Shown piece after piece: positions 24,870-33,083 of a stretch of DNA of 64,000 nucleotides. The translations under genes and the position numbers were made by a program. The notes beneath the pieces are model-generated. The model did not search any database. It was not told where the DNA came from and was given only the letters and a program-made list of their open reading frames with translations. The DNA is from Hohaiivirga sp031546825 (GTDB lineage Bacteria; Pseudomonadota; Alphaproteobacteria; Rhizobiales; Beijerinckiaceae): positions 1 to 64,000 of the forward strand of contig JAVBJU010000025.1 in NCBI GenBank assembly GCA_031546825.1, in the 5' to 3' direction. How positions within the stretch are numbered: the first letter of the stretch is position 1; every line of letters starts with the position of its first letter.

Positions 24870-26363
24870 TCAGGAGGCGGGTTGATCCTTACCGGCTTCC
24901 ATCAATTCACGAACCGAAGGCGGCACGCAGCAGGCTGCGGTTTGCACCGTTGCATCCATGGCACGGGCGTCCTCGGCTTCTTCTTTGTCCTGATCTGCCC
25001 AGATTGGCGGCTCTTCCGGATGGCGCTGCTTGAACATCTGCGTTCCGTAGACGATGAAGCAGGCGATCAACCCGGCAGCGAAGGCCCAGGCGGCACCCCG
25101 TGTGGCCAGAACACCGGCGACGATACCGGCGATGCCGAGATCTTTCAGGCACTTGGCTTCACGGATGCCCACATACACCGCCACGAAGCCTTGAATGATC
25201 ATGGTCAGCGAAAGGGCCGCCGGCAAAATCGGCTTGGTGATGGTCACAACTGGCAGCAGCCAATAGCCGGTGAATGTGCCCCAGCGGAACGAGGCCGTGC
25301 CGCCGATCAGGCTGTCCATGGCCTTGCGGCCTTTCTTCCAGCGTTCGGTTGTCACGACCGTCATGGCCGCCCACATCGGGCCGCACATGGACATGTCCGG
25401 CGCAATGACGCCCATCGCCGAGTTTCTGATGCCGGTGATGAGATGGGTGCGGTTTTCATCATAATCAGCCGGGTCATCGGGACGCACGGGCTGACCGTCC
25501 TTGATGATGGAGCGGGCCTGCAACACTTCGCCGAACACCACGATATAGGTGGAGATCACCAGCGGGATCGACTTGAGATACAGGTCAAAGCTCGGCCAGC
25601 CGATGGTGCCCCACGGAACCCATTCACGCCACAACACGCCGAATGCCGGGCTCGAGAAGCCCCATTGAATGTCAATCTTCGCTTCACCGACCAGCGGTGA
25701 AATGATGATGGCGATGATGATGGCCGGAAGAATGCCGAAATTGGCGATGAATTTGACGATTGCGTTCTGGTTGGCAAGTTTACGGAAGAACATGTTGTAG
25801 AGCATGAACAGCGCCACCAGAGCGCAGACCGAGATGGTGATCGGCATCATCTGCAAGCGCCCGCCGACCTTGAAAACCAGCTCAATGGCGGCAACGCCCG
25901 CGCCCAAGATAACCCCGGCCTTGATGCCCGAGGGAATGATGCGGATGACCTTGCTGCCGAGCCCGGTGATGCCGAGTATCAGGCACCAGATGCCGAACAA
26001 AATCTGGAAGGCGATGAGCGCGTGCATGCGCTCTGGCCCCATGGGGAACATGGTCACATACGTGATGATCAGCGGAATGGCGGGCGTGATCCAGCCCGGC
26101 ACCACCGGATCACCAAGGTGCGAATGGAACAGGTAGAGAAAGCCGTTCAGACAAACAATGGCGAGCGCCACTTCAAACGGCATGCCGAGATATTCCTGAA
26201 GCACAGGAATGATCGACAGGCATACGGCACACATGAGAATGCCCTGACAATAGTCCGGGAACTCAAAACGATAATGGATGCCGGGCAACCGCAGCTTGAA
26301 CGGACCCAGCGGAATATATGGCGGCTCTTGTCCTTCCAGACGACGTTGGTTCCAGTCTCTCAT
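24870..26363 (-). CDS. NCS2/SLC23-like permease, putative 4-hydroxybutyrate or carboxylate transporter
   Basis: This 497-residue inner-membrane protein has about 12 hydrophobic segments and resembles xanthine/uracil/ascorbate permeases (IPSGIKAGVILGAGVAAIELVF, NSAMGVIAPDMSMCGPMWAAMTVV, GGTASFRWGTFTGYW). The C-terminal cytoplasmic tail is long and acidic with CC near the end. As part of a 4-hydroxybutyrate catabolic operon its substrate is probably a short hydroxy acid rather than a nucleobase; this is inference from context. AGGAGAG lies 8 bases before ATG 26363. Transcription continues from the CoA-transferase gene 160 bases upstream. Confidence 0.78.
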   Translation of the reverse strand: MRDWNQRRLEGQEPPYIPLGPFKLRLPGIHYRFEFPDYCQGILMCAVCLSIIPVLQEYLGMPFEVALAIVCLNGFLYLFHSHLGDPVVPGWITPAIPLIITYVTMFPMGPERMHALIAFQILFGIWCLILGITGLGSKVIRIIPSGIKAGVILGAGVAAIELVFKVGGRLQMMPITISVCALVALFMLYNMFFRKLANQNAIVKFIANFGILPAIIIAIIISPLVGEAKIDIQWGFSSPAFGVLWREWVPWGTIGWPSFDLYLKSIPLVISTYIVVFGEVLQARSIIKDGQPVRPDDPADYDENRTHLITGIRNSAMGVIAPDMSMCGPMWAAMTVVTTERWKKGRKAMDSLIGGTASFRWGTFTGYWLLPVVTITKPILPAALSLTMIIQGFVAVYVGIREAKCLKDLGIAGIVAGVLATRGAAWAFAAGLIACFIVYGTQMFKQRHPEEPPIWADQDKEEAEDARAMDATVQTAACCVPPSVRELMEAGKDQPAS

Positions 26364-26523
26364 GGGGTTTCTCTCCTGGTTAGAACGTGAGGGCCTTTGC
26401 AGCGCTGCGTTTTTGGCTTGAGGAAAGCGCGAAACTGCAAATGCTCCGGCGGTTGAGGTGGGAGAAGGCGCGCAGGTGGCGTCTATTGCCGCTCCGCGCG
26501 CGTTGGAAATCGGAATGCCGGGC

Positions 26524-27825
26524 TCAGCCGATGCGCCATCCGTAAATGTCGCGCGCCTGCTTCAGCAGGTTGTCGCGGAACTCGGGAGCCGCGATGGCAA
26601 TCAATGCTTGAGCCCGCTCGGCGCAGGTTTTTCCGCGCAATGCCGCCACGCCGTACTCGGTGACGACGTGATCAATGTCATTGCGCGAGGTGGTGACGGC
26701 CTGCCCCGGCGAAAAGACATCGCAGATGCGGGAAATGCTGCCTTTGGCAGCCGTCGCGGGCAGGGCGATGATTGAGCGCCCGCCTTTGGAAAACCGCGCA
26801 CCGCGCACGAAATCGACTTGCCCGCCAACGCCGGAATATTGCTGCGGCCCGATGGCGTCCGCTGCCGCCTGCCCGAGTAGATCAATGCTCAACGCCGAGT
26901 TGATCGACACCAGATTGTCGTTCTGGCCGATGACGCGCGGATCATTGACATAATCGACCGGGTAGCCCTCGATATCCGGGTTGCCGTCCAGCCACTTGTA
27001 GAATTTTTCAGTTCCCATCGCGAAGGTGATGATGATTTTGCCGCGATGGAGCGTTTTCCGTGCGCCGTTCACAACGCCTTGTTCCACGAGTTGCATGACG
27101 CCATCGGAAATCATTTCCGAGTGGATGCCGATATCCTTTTTGCCGCCAAGCACACTGAGCACCGCATCGGGAATGGCGCCGATGCCCAGTTGCAGGCAGT
27201 CGCCATCTTGAATCAAAGCGGAGATATTGGCCCCGATGGCTTTTTCAATGGGGCCAATCGCCGGGGGGGCAAGCTGGAGCAGGGGCTCGCGGGACATGAC
27301 AAAGCGGCCTATTTCCCGCACATCAAGCAAGGCGCCGCCGATGCGGGGCATGTTCGGGTTGATGACGGCAATTGTGGTTTTCGCCCGGAGCGCTGCTTCG
27401 AGCGTGTAATCCACCGCAACGCCGAGGCTGACGCGCCCTTCCGCATCGGGTGGCGAGACGGTAAGCATGGCGACATCCACCGGCATGGCGCCGTTGCGGA
27501 ACAGTTCCGGGATCTGACTGAAAAAAACCGGCGTGTAATCGGCACGCCCTTCCTTTACCGCCTGACGTGTGCCGCCCGACATGTAGAGGCCGTTGAAGTG
27601 GAAGCTGTCACCATGTTCCGGCTTGCAATAGGCGCAGTCGTTGAGGGCAACCATGTGGACGATTTCAACACGGCGGAGGTTGCCACTGCGTGCGACCAGG
27701 GCCTCAATGAGACATTCCGGCGAACCGGCGGCATGACCGAAGACAACTCTATCTCCCGACTTGACGCTTTGAACGGCCTCAGCAGCAGAGCATGTGTTGC
27801 GTGTGACGTATTCTCTCCAGGTCAT
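26524..27825 (-). CDS. 4-hydroxybutyrate (acyl-CoA) CoA-transferase
   Basis: This 433-residue class I CoA-transferase is of the AbfT/Cat2 (acetyl-CoA hydrolase/transferase) family. It moves CoA from acetyl-CoA or another donor to 4-hydroxybutyrate. Glu237 in GIHSEMISDGV corresponds to the catalytic glutamate of clostridial AbfT. The oxyanion/CoA-binding QLGIGAIPDAV and the C-terminal EYGVAALRGKT are present. The frame extends to 27855, but ATG 27825 has GGGG 8 bases upstream and gives the family N-terminus. It supplies the substrate for the dehydratase at 29.7-31.1 kb. Confidence 0.87.
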   Translation of the reverse strand: MTWREYVTRNTCSAAEAVQSVKSGDRVVFGHAAGSPECLIEALVARSGNLRRVEIVHMVALNDCAYCKPEHGDSFHFNGLYMSGGTRQAVKEGRADYTPVFFSQIPELFRNGAMPVDVAMLTVSPPDAEGRVSLGVAVDYTLEAALRAKTTIAVINPNMPRIGGALLDVREIGRFVMSREPLLQLAPPAIGPIEKAIGANISALIQDGDCLQLGIGAIPDAVLSVLGGKKDIGIHSEMISDGVMQLVEQGVVNGARKTLHRGKIIITFAMGTEKFYKWLDGNPDIEGYPVDYVNDPRVIGQNDNLVSINSALSIDLLGQAAADAIGPQQYSGVGGQVDFVRGARFSKGGRSIIALPATAAKGSISRICDVFSPGQAVTTSRNDIDHVVTEYGVAALRGKTCAERAQALIAIAAPEFRDNLLKQARDIYGWRIG

Positions 27826-27929
27826 GACAGCTACCCCGCTGAAATATGAGTTCAATATGTTTGTTGTTGTCGTGCATGGGTTTCACGCACCCGGAACGGC
27901 AATTGGTTTTCACGAGTGCAGGCCACGCA

Positions 27930-28769
27930 TCACCGGGCGTAGTCGAAAAAGCCCTTTGCGGTTTTGCGTCCAAGCTGGCCGCCACGGACCATTTTGCGCA
28001 GCAGCGGATGGGGACGGTATTTGCTGTCTCCCGTCTCGGCTTGCAGCACTTCCATGATCGCCAGGCACACATCGAGGCCGATGAGATCTCCAAGCGCCAG
28101 CGGGCCGATGGGGTGAACTGCGCCGAGCTTCATCGCCAGATCGATATGCTCGGCGCTGGCATTGCCCTCGGCATAGATGCCGACGGCTTCGTTGATCATG
28201 GGGATCAGAATGCGGTTGACCACAAAGCCGGGCGAATCCTGTACCTCGACGGGCACCTTGCCGATGGCTTCGGCAATGGCGACAATGCGCTCTACCATCG
28301 CGCGCGGCGTATGCAGCCCGGCGATGACCTCAACGAGCTTCAGCGTTTCGGCAGGATTGAAGAAATGCATTCCGATGACGGGACGCCCGATACGCGCCCC
28401 AAGTTCCGTCACCGACAATGATGAGGTGTTGGTGGCGAGGATCGTTTCTTCAGGGCAGAGTTCGGCAAGGCGTTTAAAAATATCGCCTTTGAGGGTCATA
28501 TCCTCCACCGCCGCCTCCACAATGAGATCGCATGAAGCGAGGCTCGCGAATGTGCCCGCTACGATACGCGCCAAAGTTGCGTCGGCTTCCGCCTGTGGGA
28601 GAGCGCCCTTACTGACCGCCTTGGCAAGCTTACCGCCAATGCGCTCAAGGGCGCGCGCCACAAACGCGTCCTGAATGTCATTGAGGATGACGTGATATCC
28701 GGTGTGGGACGCGAAGGCTTGTGCGATGCCCGCACCCATGGTTCCCGAACCGATGATGCCAACTTTCAT
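27930..28769 (-). CDS. 3-hydroxybutyryl-CoA dehydrogenase
   Basis: This NAD-dependent enzyme of 279 residues oxidises 3-hydroxybutyryl-CoA to acetoacetyl-CoA. It has the N-terminal Rossmann motif GIIGSGTMGAGIAQAFA and acidic residue after the second strand (NDIQDA). The catalytic His is in VIGMHFFNPAETLKLVEVI with the partner Glu in that segment, and DSPGFVVNRILIPMINEA follows. Length is typical of Hbd/PaaH single-function proteins. It is encoded 58 bases after the crotonase. A gene name such as hbd would fit the role, but orthology was not tested. Confidence 0.92.
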   Translation of the reverse strand: MKVGIIGSGTMGAGIAQAFASHTGYHVILNDIQDAFVARALERIGGKLAKAVSKGALPQAEADATLARIVAGTFASLASCDLIVEAAVEDMTLKGDIFKRLAELCPEETILATNTSSLSVTELGARIGRPVIGMHFFNPAETLKLVEVIAGLHTPRAMVERIVAIAEAIGKVPVEVQDSPGFVVNRILIPMINEAVGIYAEGNASAEHIDLAMKLGAVHPIGPLALGDLIGLDVCLAIMEVLQAETGDSKYRPHPLLRKMVRGGQLGRKTAKGFFDYAR

Positions 28770-28827
28770 GATATACCTTGCTCCCTGGCAGAACGTGGCG
28801 CGGACGCGCTTTGGTTGTCGGTGCTAT

Positions 28828-29604
28828 TTATTTGCCGGCAAATGGTTCGGGTTTGCGCTTTTCGATAAATGCGTTCATGGCCATGCGCTGGTCGCTCGTG
28901 GTGAAACAATGGCCAAAAGATTCCCGCTCAAGGCGGCGGGCTTGCAGCAAGGTGAGACCGATGGCGTCCTTGAACACCTTCTTGGCTTCCCGCACCGCCA
29001 CCGGGGCATTTGCCGCGATTTTCTCCGCCATGGCCATGGCACCTGTCATCAGCTCTGGCAGCGGGAGGACAGCATTGACGAGGCCCAAGGCCCGCGCATC
29101 TTCGGCATTGATATTGGTGGCCGTGAAGGCTATTTCCCGCGCCTTGCCCATCCCGACGATCCGCGCCAATCTTTGCAAGCCGCCATAACCGGGGATGATG
29201 CCGAGTTTGGTTTCGGGCAGGCCGAATACTGCATTTGCGGACGCCAGCCGGATATCGCAAGACAACGCCAGTTCGCAGCCGCCTCCAAGGGCGAAGCCAT
29301 TGACCGCCGCAATGACCGGGCAGGGGAAGTCTTCGACCTGCTCCATCATGGCGTTGCCGTGATCGCTGAAAATGGCCGCTTCCGATGGCGACAGCGGCAG
29401 CATTTCACGGATATCGGCCCCGGCGACAAAAGCCTTTTCTCCGGCACCGGTTATGATCAGGCAGCGCAGGTCCATGCGAGCGAGTTGATTAAGCCGCTCG
29501 GTCACCTCGGTCACCACCGTGCTGTTGAGGGCGTTGAGGGCTTCGGGCCGGTTGATGGTCAGGATGCCGATATGGCCGGTTTGTTCAAACAGGGTCGTTG
29601 TCAT
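28828..29604 (-). CDS. Enoyl-CoA hydratase (crotonase)
   Basis: This 258-residue crotonase-fold enzyme hydrates crotonyl-CoA to 3-hydroxybutyryl-CoA. The oxyanion-hole segments are AFVAGADIREM and ALGGGCELALSCDIRLAS. The two catalytic glutamates are in the expected places (GGGCELAL and LPETKLGIIPGYGGLQRL). The frame begins upstream at 29631. ATG 29604 has GGGAG 5 bases before it and gives the standard length. It links the dehydratase product to the dehydrogenase encoded next. Confidence 0.93.
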   Translation of the reverse strand: MTTTLFEQTGHIGILTINRPEALNALNSTVVTEVTERLNQLARMDLRCLIITGAGEKAFVAGADIREMLPLSPSEAAIFSDHGNAMMEQVEDFPCPVIAAVNGFALGGGCELALSCDIRLASANAVFGLPETKLGIIPGYGGLQRLARIVGMGKAREIAFTATNINAEDARALGLVNAVLPLPELMTGAMAMAEKIAANAPVAVREAKKVFKDAIGLTLLQARRLERESFGHCFTTSDQRMAMNAFIEKRKPEPFAGK

Positions 29605-29661
29605 GGGATCTCCCGAAAAAGAGCGCCGCAAGGGTTGAAGCTTGCGGCGCGGAGAGAAATG

Positions 29662-31104
29662 TCAGTCGATGCGGGCGATCTTTTTAGCCAGTTTCTTCTT
29701 GCTCTCCAGATCACTCTGACGGCTGATCATGATGCGTTGCGCCTGGGGCGAACCTGCGCCATGCATCGATTCCGTGCGATAGCCGACTGCCGCCGTGCCC
29801 AATGTGATGTTCTCGATGAGACGCATGACCTTGAGCCGGTCCTCGGTCGAAGTCGCGACCACGCCCTTGAGGTATTTCTCGATATAGGGGCCGAGTTTCG
29901 GGTGCTTGAGGTCTTTTTCCGACGGGGCCGTAACCATCAAGCCCCCGGCGATGTCCTCAGCCAGTCGGGCGATCTCGTAGGGGAAGCGGGTGACGTTCTG
30001 TTTGCAGACATTGGCCAGAAGCATATCGACCATGTAAGCGCCCGATTCCGTCTTCTTGCCCTCGCATGAGCAGGCGATGCCTGAGGAGTAGAGCGTCTCG
30101 TTGAGATGGGTCATCTCAATGATCTTGTCCTTGACGTGGCTTGCCTTGGCCGCGCCGTTATAATCGGCCGCAAGGGCTGCAGCCCCGATCAACACGTCAC
30201 CGACACCGACCTTGCAGCCGCCGTAGCTCTGGCGGTGATAGCTGGCAAAACGCTCGACCAGCATCCCGGCGAAATCGGTTTCTCCATCCATGAAGATGCG
30301 CTCGTTGGGCACGAAGACATTTTCGAAAATCACCAGGGCTTCCACTCCGCCATAGGTGCAATTGCCCACATCAAGCGGAGAGTCTTCCAGCTTGCGGGTG
30401 TCGCACGACTGGCGACCGATAATCATGAAAATGCCGTCGGTATCGACGGGGACGGCGAAAGAGACAGCGTAGTCCTTATCTTCGGGGCGCATGGCGATGG
30501 TGGGCATCACCAGCACTTCATGGCTGTTGCATATGCCGGTCTGGTGGGCTTTTGCGCCACAGACGACAATGCCATCCTTGCGGCGCTCGACGACATGCAG
30601 GTAGAGATCGGGGTCGCTCTGCTGGCTCGGCCCGAGGCCACGATCACCTTTCGGATCGGTCATGGCACCATCGACCACGAGATCTTCCTCCTGCACCCGT
30701 TTCAGGAAGGAGGTGAAGCGCTGATGGTAGGGGGTGCCGTATTTCTTGTCGGTTTCGAAGGTGGTGGAATACACCGCGTTGAACGCATCCATGCCGACAC
30801 AACGCTGGAAGCACGAGGCTGTTTTCTGGCCGAGTAGACGCTGCATCTTGACCTTGTTCAGCAGATCTTCAGGGCTCTGGTGAATGTGGCAGAAGCGATT
30901 GATTTTCTTGCCGGTGAGATGGGAAGTGGCAGTCATCAGCGCCGCGTGCTCCGGCGCTTCGGCCATCTCGTAGGTCGCTTTGACCGAGTTCAGCGAAGGC
31001 CGCAGAACGGGATTATCAACCGAGTTCTCAATTTGCTCACCAAACATGTAAATCCGCATTTTCATTTTGCGGATGCTCTCCAGATACTCAGATCCCGTTT
31101 TCAT
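29662..31104 (-). CDS. abfD: 4-hydroxybutyryl-CoA dehydratase / vinylacetyl-CoA delta-isomerase
   Basis: This 480-residue flavin and [4Fe-4S] enzyme of the HpaB/AbfD family dehydrates 4-hydroxybutyryl-CoA to crotonyl-CoA by a radical mechanism. All four cluster ligands of clostridial AbfD have counterparts: Cys98 and Cys102 in KTASCFQRCVGMDA, His290 and Cys297 in SYHRQSYGGCK. FAD-binding segments GAKAHQTGICNSHEVLVMP and CTYGGVEALVIFENVFVPNERIF are intact. The family is best known from clostridia and archaeal 4-hydroxybutyrate cycles, and the cluster is oxygen-sensitive. It is the first gene of the operon; AGGA precedes ATG 31104, and a sigma54 promoter lies 40-55 bases upstream. Confidence 0.93.
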   Translation of the reverse strand: MKTGSEYLESIRKMKMRIYMFGEQIENSVDNPVLRPSLNSVKATYEMAEAPEHAALMTATSHLTGKKINRFCHIHQSPEDLLNKVKMQRLLGQKTASCFQRCVGMDAFNAVYSTTFETDKKYGTPYHQRFTSFLKRVQEEDLVVDGAMTDPKGDRGLGPSQQSDPDLYLHVVERRKDGIVVCGAKAHQTGICNSHEVLVMPTIAMRPEDKDYAVSFAVPVDTDGIFMIIGRQSCDTRKLEDSPLDVGNCTYGGVEALVIFENVFVPNERIFMDGETDFAGMLVERFASYHRQSYGGCKVGVGDVLIGAAALAADYNGAAKASHVKDKIIEMTHLNETLYSSGIACSCEGKKTESGAYMVDMLLANVCKQNVTRFPYEIARLAEDIAGGLMVTAPSEKDLKHPKLGPYIEKYLKGVVATSTEDRLKVMRLIENITLGTAAVGYRTESMHGAGSPQAQRIMISRQSDLESKKKLAKKIARID

Positions 31105-31142
31105 GACACAAATCCTCAGTGGGGACGGATATGGTTCCCCAC

Positions 31143-31159
31143 AGCAATAAGCGTGCCAA
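31143..31159 (-). promoter_or_regulatory. Sigma54 (-24/-12) promoter of the 4-hydroxybutyrate operon
   Basis: On the minus strand the sequence is TTGGCACGCTTATTGCT. It matches the consensus TGGCACG-N4-TTGC(A/T) in full. GG (31157-31156) and GC (31145-31144) are separated by exactly 10 bases. Transcription should start near 31132, about 28 bases before the abfD ATG. The activator gene is at the far end of the same block. Confidence 0.9.
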
Positions 31160-31235
31160 GTTTGTGGAATTGTTGTTTGGCCCCATTTCAGCAGGGCTTA
31201 ACGGCCTTATCTCGAAGGGGAGCGCGTGCGCTAGT

Positions 31236-31265
31236 CATCTTTGATGTGAAAACGCATCAAAGATG
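31236..31265. promoter_or_regulatory. Upstream activator palindrome A
   Basis: CATCTTTGATG (31236-31246) and CATCAAAGATG (31255-31265) are a perfect 11-bp inverted repeat around an 8-base spacer. The core GATGTGAAAACGCATCAA recurs in site B. Its centre is about 118 bases upstream of the predicted start of transcription, a usual distance for enhancer-binding proteins. Confidence 0.8.
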
Positions 31266-31378
31266 GGGCGGACTTAGCGCGCTTTGTCGTTGGCGAGAGC
31301 GGCGCGATGGGCTTGGCCGGCTATTTTAGAAATGATTCAAACTGGGATTTTTATGAAAAGAGAGGCGCAAAATAGTGC

Positions 31379-31396
31379 GATGTGAAAACGCATCAA
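31379..31396. promoter_or_regulatory. Upstream activator palindrome B
   Basis: GATGTGAAAACGCATCAA is identical over 18 bases to the core of site A, 136 bases further upstream, close to 13 helical turns so on the same DNA face. It abuts a 9-bp hairpin at 31395-31418. Confidence 0.75.
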
Positions 31397-31418
31397 TCTT
31401 CGCAGTGCGGCGAAGATT
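31395..31418. repeat. Inverted repeat beside activator site B
   Basis: AATCTTCGC (31395-31403) pairs perfectly with GCGAAGATT (31410-31418) around a 6-base loop. It could end transcripts of the receptor-channel gene read on the minus strand (GCGTTTTC follows nearby), or be a second binding element. No clean U-run follows, so the terminator reading is weak. Confidence 0.55.
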
Positions 31419-31600
31419 GCGACAGCTTTTCAGGTGTCGATGGCAATGCATGCGTCATTAACAGCGCCATGAAAAGCCGGTGCCACGTATATTTTGCCAG
31501 CCTTTCATACCGTTCAATGGTCAATACGATGTGGTTTCACGCTTTCACTTTATTTTCAGCGATTGAAGCCGGTATTCTGGAGGAGGCACTTCCCATGAAC

Positions 31601-31616
31601 GATGCAAAAACGCATC
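31601..31616. promoter_or_regulatory. Upstream activator palindrome C (degenerate)
   Basis: GATGCAAAAACGCATC is a third copy of the GATG-N8-CATC element, two bases different from sites A and B but with a 5-bp inverted repeat. It lies 54 bases past the end of the receptor-channel gene and about 475 bases from the predicted transcription start. It may be a distal enhancer site or coincidence. Confidence 0.5.
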
Positions 31617-31669
31617 GAAATATGCTTATCCCTGCCTCCTGCCCATCTCGCCTTTTGCCGCCGCCCGCC

Positions 31670-32806
31670 TCACCGCGTCGCGCCAAAATATTTGGCGTAG
31701 AGGTTATCCAGCAGGCCGCTCTCGTGTAGTTCGAGCAGTTGCACGCTCAACGGCGCGGTGAGTTTGCTGCCGGGGGGCAGGGCGAAGCCATATTTTTCGG
31801 GTTTGATGATGCCGCCGACAACGGTAAGCGGTAGTTCCGGGTGGAGGGTGTCATAATATTCGAGCACCGGGGCGTCGTCGATGATGGCGTCAATCCGCTC
31901 GTCAAGCAATGCCTCTGTCGCCTCTGTGGTGTTGCGGAAGCGGCGGATATCCAGTGCAAGGAGTTGGGCATGGGTTTCAGCCACGCTGCCGCTCTGCACG
32001 CCGACGATCTTTTTGGCGAGGTCGGTGCGGTTGTTTATGGAATGGGTCATGGATGTCCCCACCATCGTGCTGGTGATGGACGAGGTGATGTAGGCGACGA
32101 AGGCGATGCCGCACAAAATCCACAGCGCCGAAAAAATGCGCCCGAACGCGCCGAACAGCAGCTTGTGGGTTGTTTTGCCCGTGGATGTCGCCGAAATCAC
32201 GTGAAAGAAGCTCTCCGCCAAGCCACGCTTCCACGTGCGAGGGAAAAACGCGTCGAAACGCCGGTCTACAAGCGTCAGGATAAACGTGGCGACGAGTAGC
32301 AGACCGGCCAGCCACATATAGGTTTGCAAATAACCGTTTTCCGCCAGCTTTGCGAAAATATTGGCGCTGCGATTTTCCTTGATCATGATGCGCAGGCCGG
32401 AATCGTACCATGGCTGGGTAAAGTCGAGATGCTTGAGGCGGGCGGATGAAATGGTGACGTTGCTGACCACCACGTCTATTTCGCCATTGGTTGCGGCTTG
32501 CAGCACATCGGAGATGTTGTCGAACAGTTTGTAGGAGTATTTGAGCCCAAGCCGCGCCGCCGCCGCTTCCCACAGTTCGACAGCCATGCCGCTGTAACGT
32601 TCTTCGTTTTTAACGGAAAAAGGCGGTCGCACATACAAGCCAACCGTAAGGGGTGGCGGGGTGGTGCTGACGCGGTCGACCGCTGTGGGCAAGGGGCTTT
32701 GCGCGTGTGCCGGATGGGTGCGTGTTACGCCCAAAAGACAAACCATCATCACCATGACGGTGCTGAAGAAGCGGATGATCCGCATGGTGCCTTGGGCGTT
32801 TATCAT
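31670..32806 (-). CDS. Ionotropic glutamate-receptor-like (GluR0-type) ligand-gated channel protein
   Basis: This 378-residue membrane protein has the eukaryotic glutamate-receptor plan in bacterial form. A signal peptide (to about 36) is followed by ligand lobe S1 (52-150, with DFTQPWYDSGLRIMI), TM1 (163-180), a re-entrant pore segment (199-214), TM2 (223-245, ending AYITSSITSTM) and lobe S2 (255-378, with IDAIIDDAPVLEYY). The lobes are of the amino-acid binding (SBP_bac_3) type. GluR0 has a potassium filter TVGYG; here the corresponding stretch reads SATSTGKTTH, so potassium selectivity is doubtful. It is a single gene, not an ABC component. An alternative start is the Met at residue 8. Confidence 0.8.
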   Translation of the reverse strand: MINAQGTMRIIRFFSTVMVMMVCLLGVTRTHPAHAQSPLPTAVDRVSTTPPPLTVGLYVRPPFSVKNEERYSGMAVELWEAAAARLGLKYSYKLFDNISDVLQAATNGEIDVVVSNVTISSARLKHLDFTQPWYDSGLRIMIKENRSANIFAKLAENGYLQTYMWLAGLLLVATFILTLVDRRFDAFFPRTWKRGLAESFFHVISATSTGKTTHKLLFGAFGRIFSALWILCGIAFVAYITSSITSTMVGTSMTHSINNRTDLAKKIVGVQSGSVAETHAQLLALDIRRFRNTTEATEALLDERIDAIIDDAPVLEYYDTLHPELPLTVVGGIIKPEKYGFALPPGSKLTAPLSVQLLELHESGLLDNLYAKYFGATR

Positions 32807-33083
32807 GCGCCCATTATTGATGCGGCTCGCGCCTTGTCAATCTTTGCAATGGTTCGCCGTGAACTGTGCCGTGGGTAGTCGGGGCTCAGGTACGGTCCAT
32901 GCGGGGTCTGGATTAAGAATTATTTTGAGGACCTGTCGGCGGCTTATGGGGTAATATATCCGTTCCTATACCTTTGGAAGAGGGCGTTGACGTGCGAGAG
33001 CGTTGGTTTTTGTCTCGCACCAGGCCTTCTCCGCTGTTCCGGCAGCCGCAGGTGACTGTGGGGCCACACAAGAAAGCGCCGAG
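32807..33083. other. Divergent intergenic region
   Basis: About 280 bases separate the receptor-channel gene (minus) and the dehydratase gene (plus). An in-frame extension of the dehydratase frame begins at 33003, but its residues do not belong to the family. No operator or RNA structure was identified. Confidence 0.4.
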
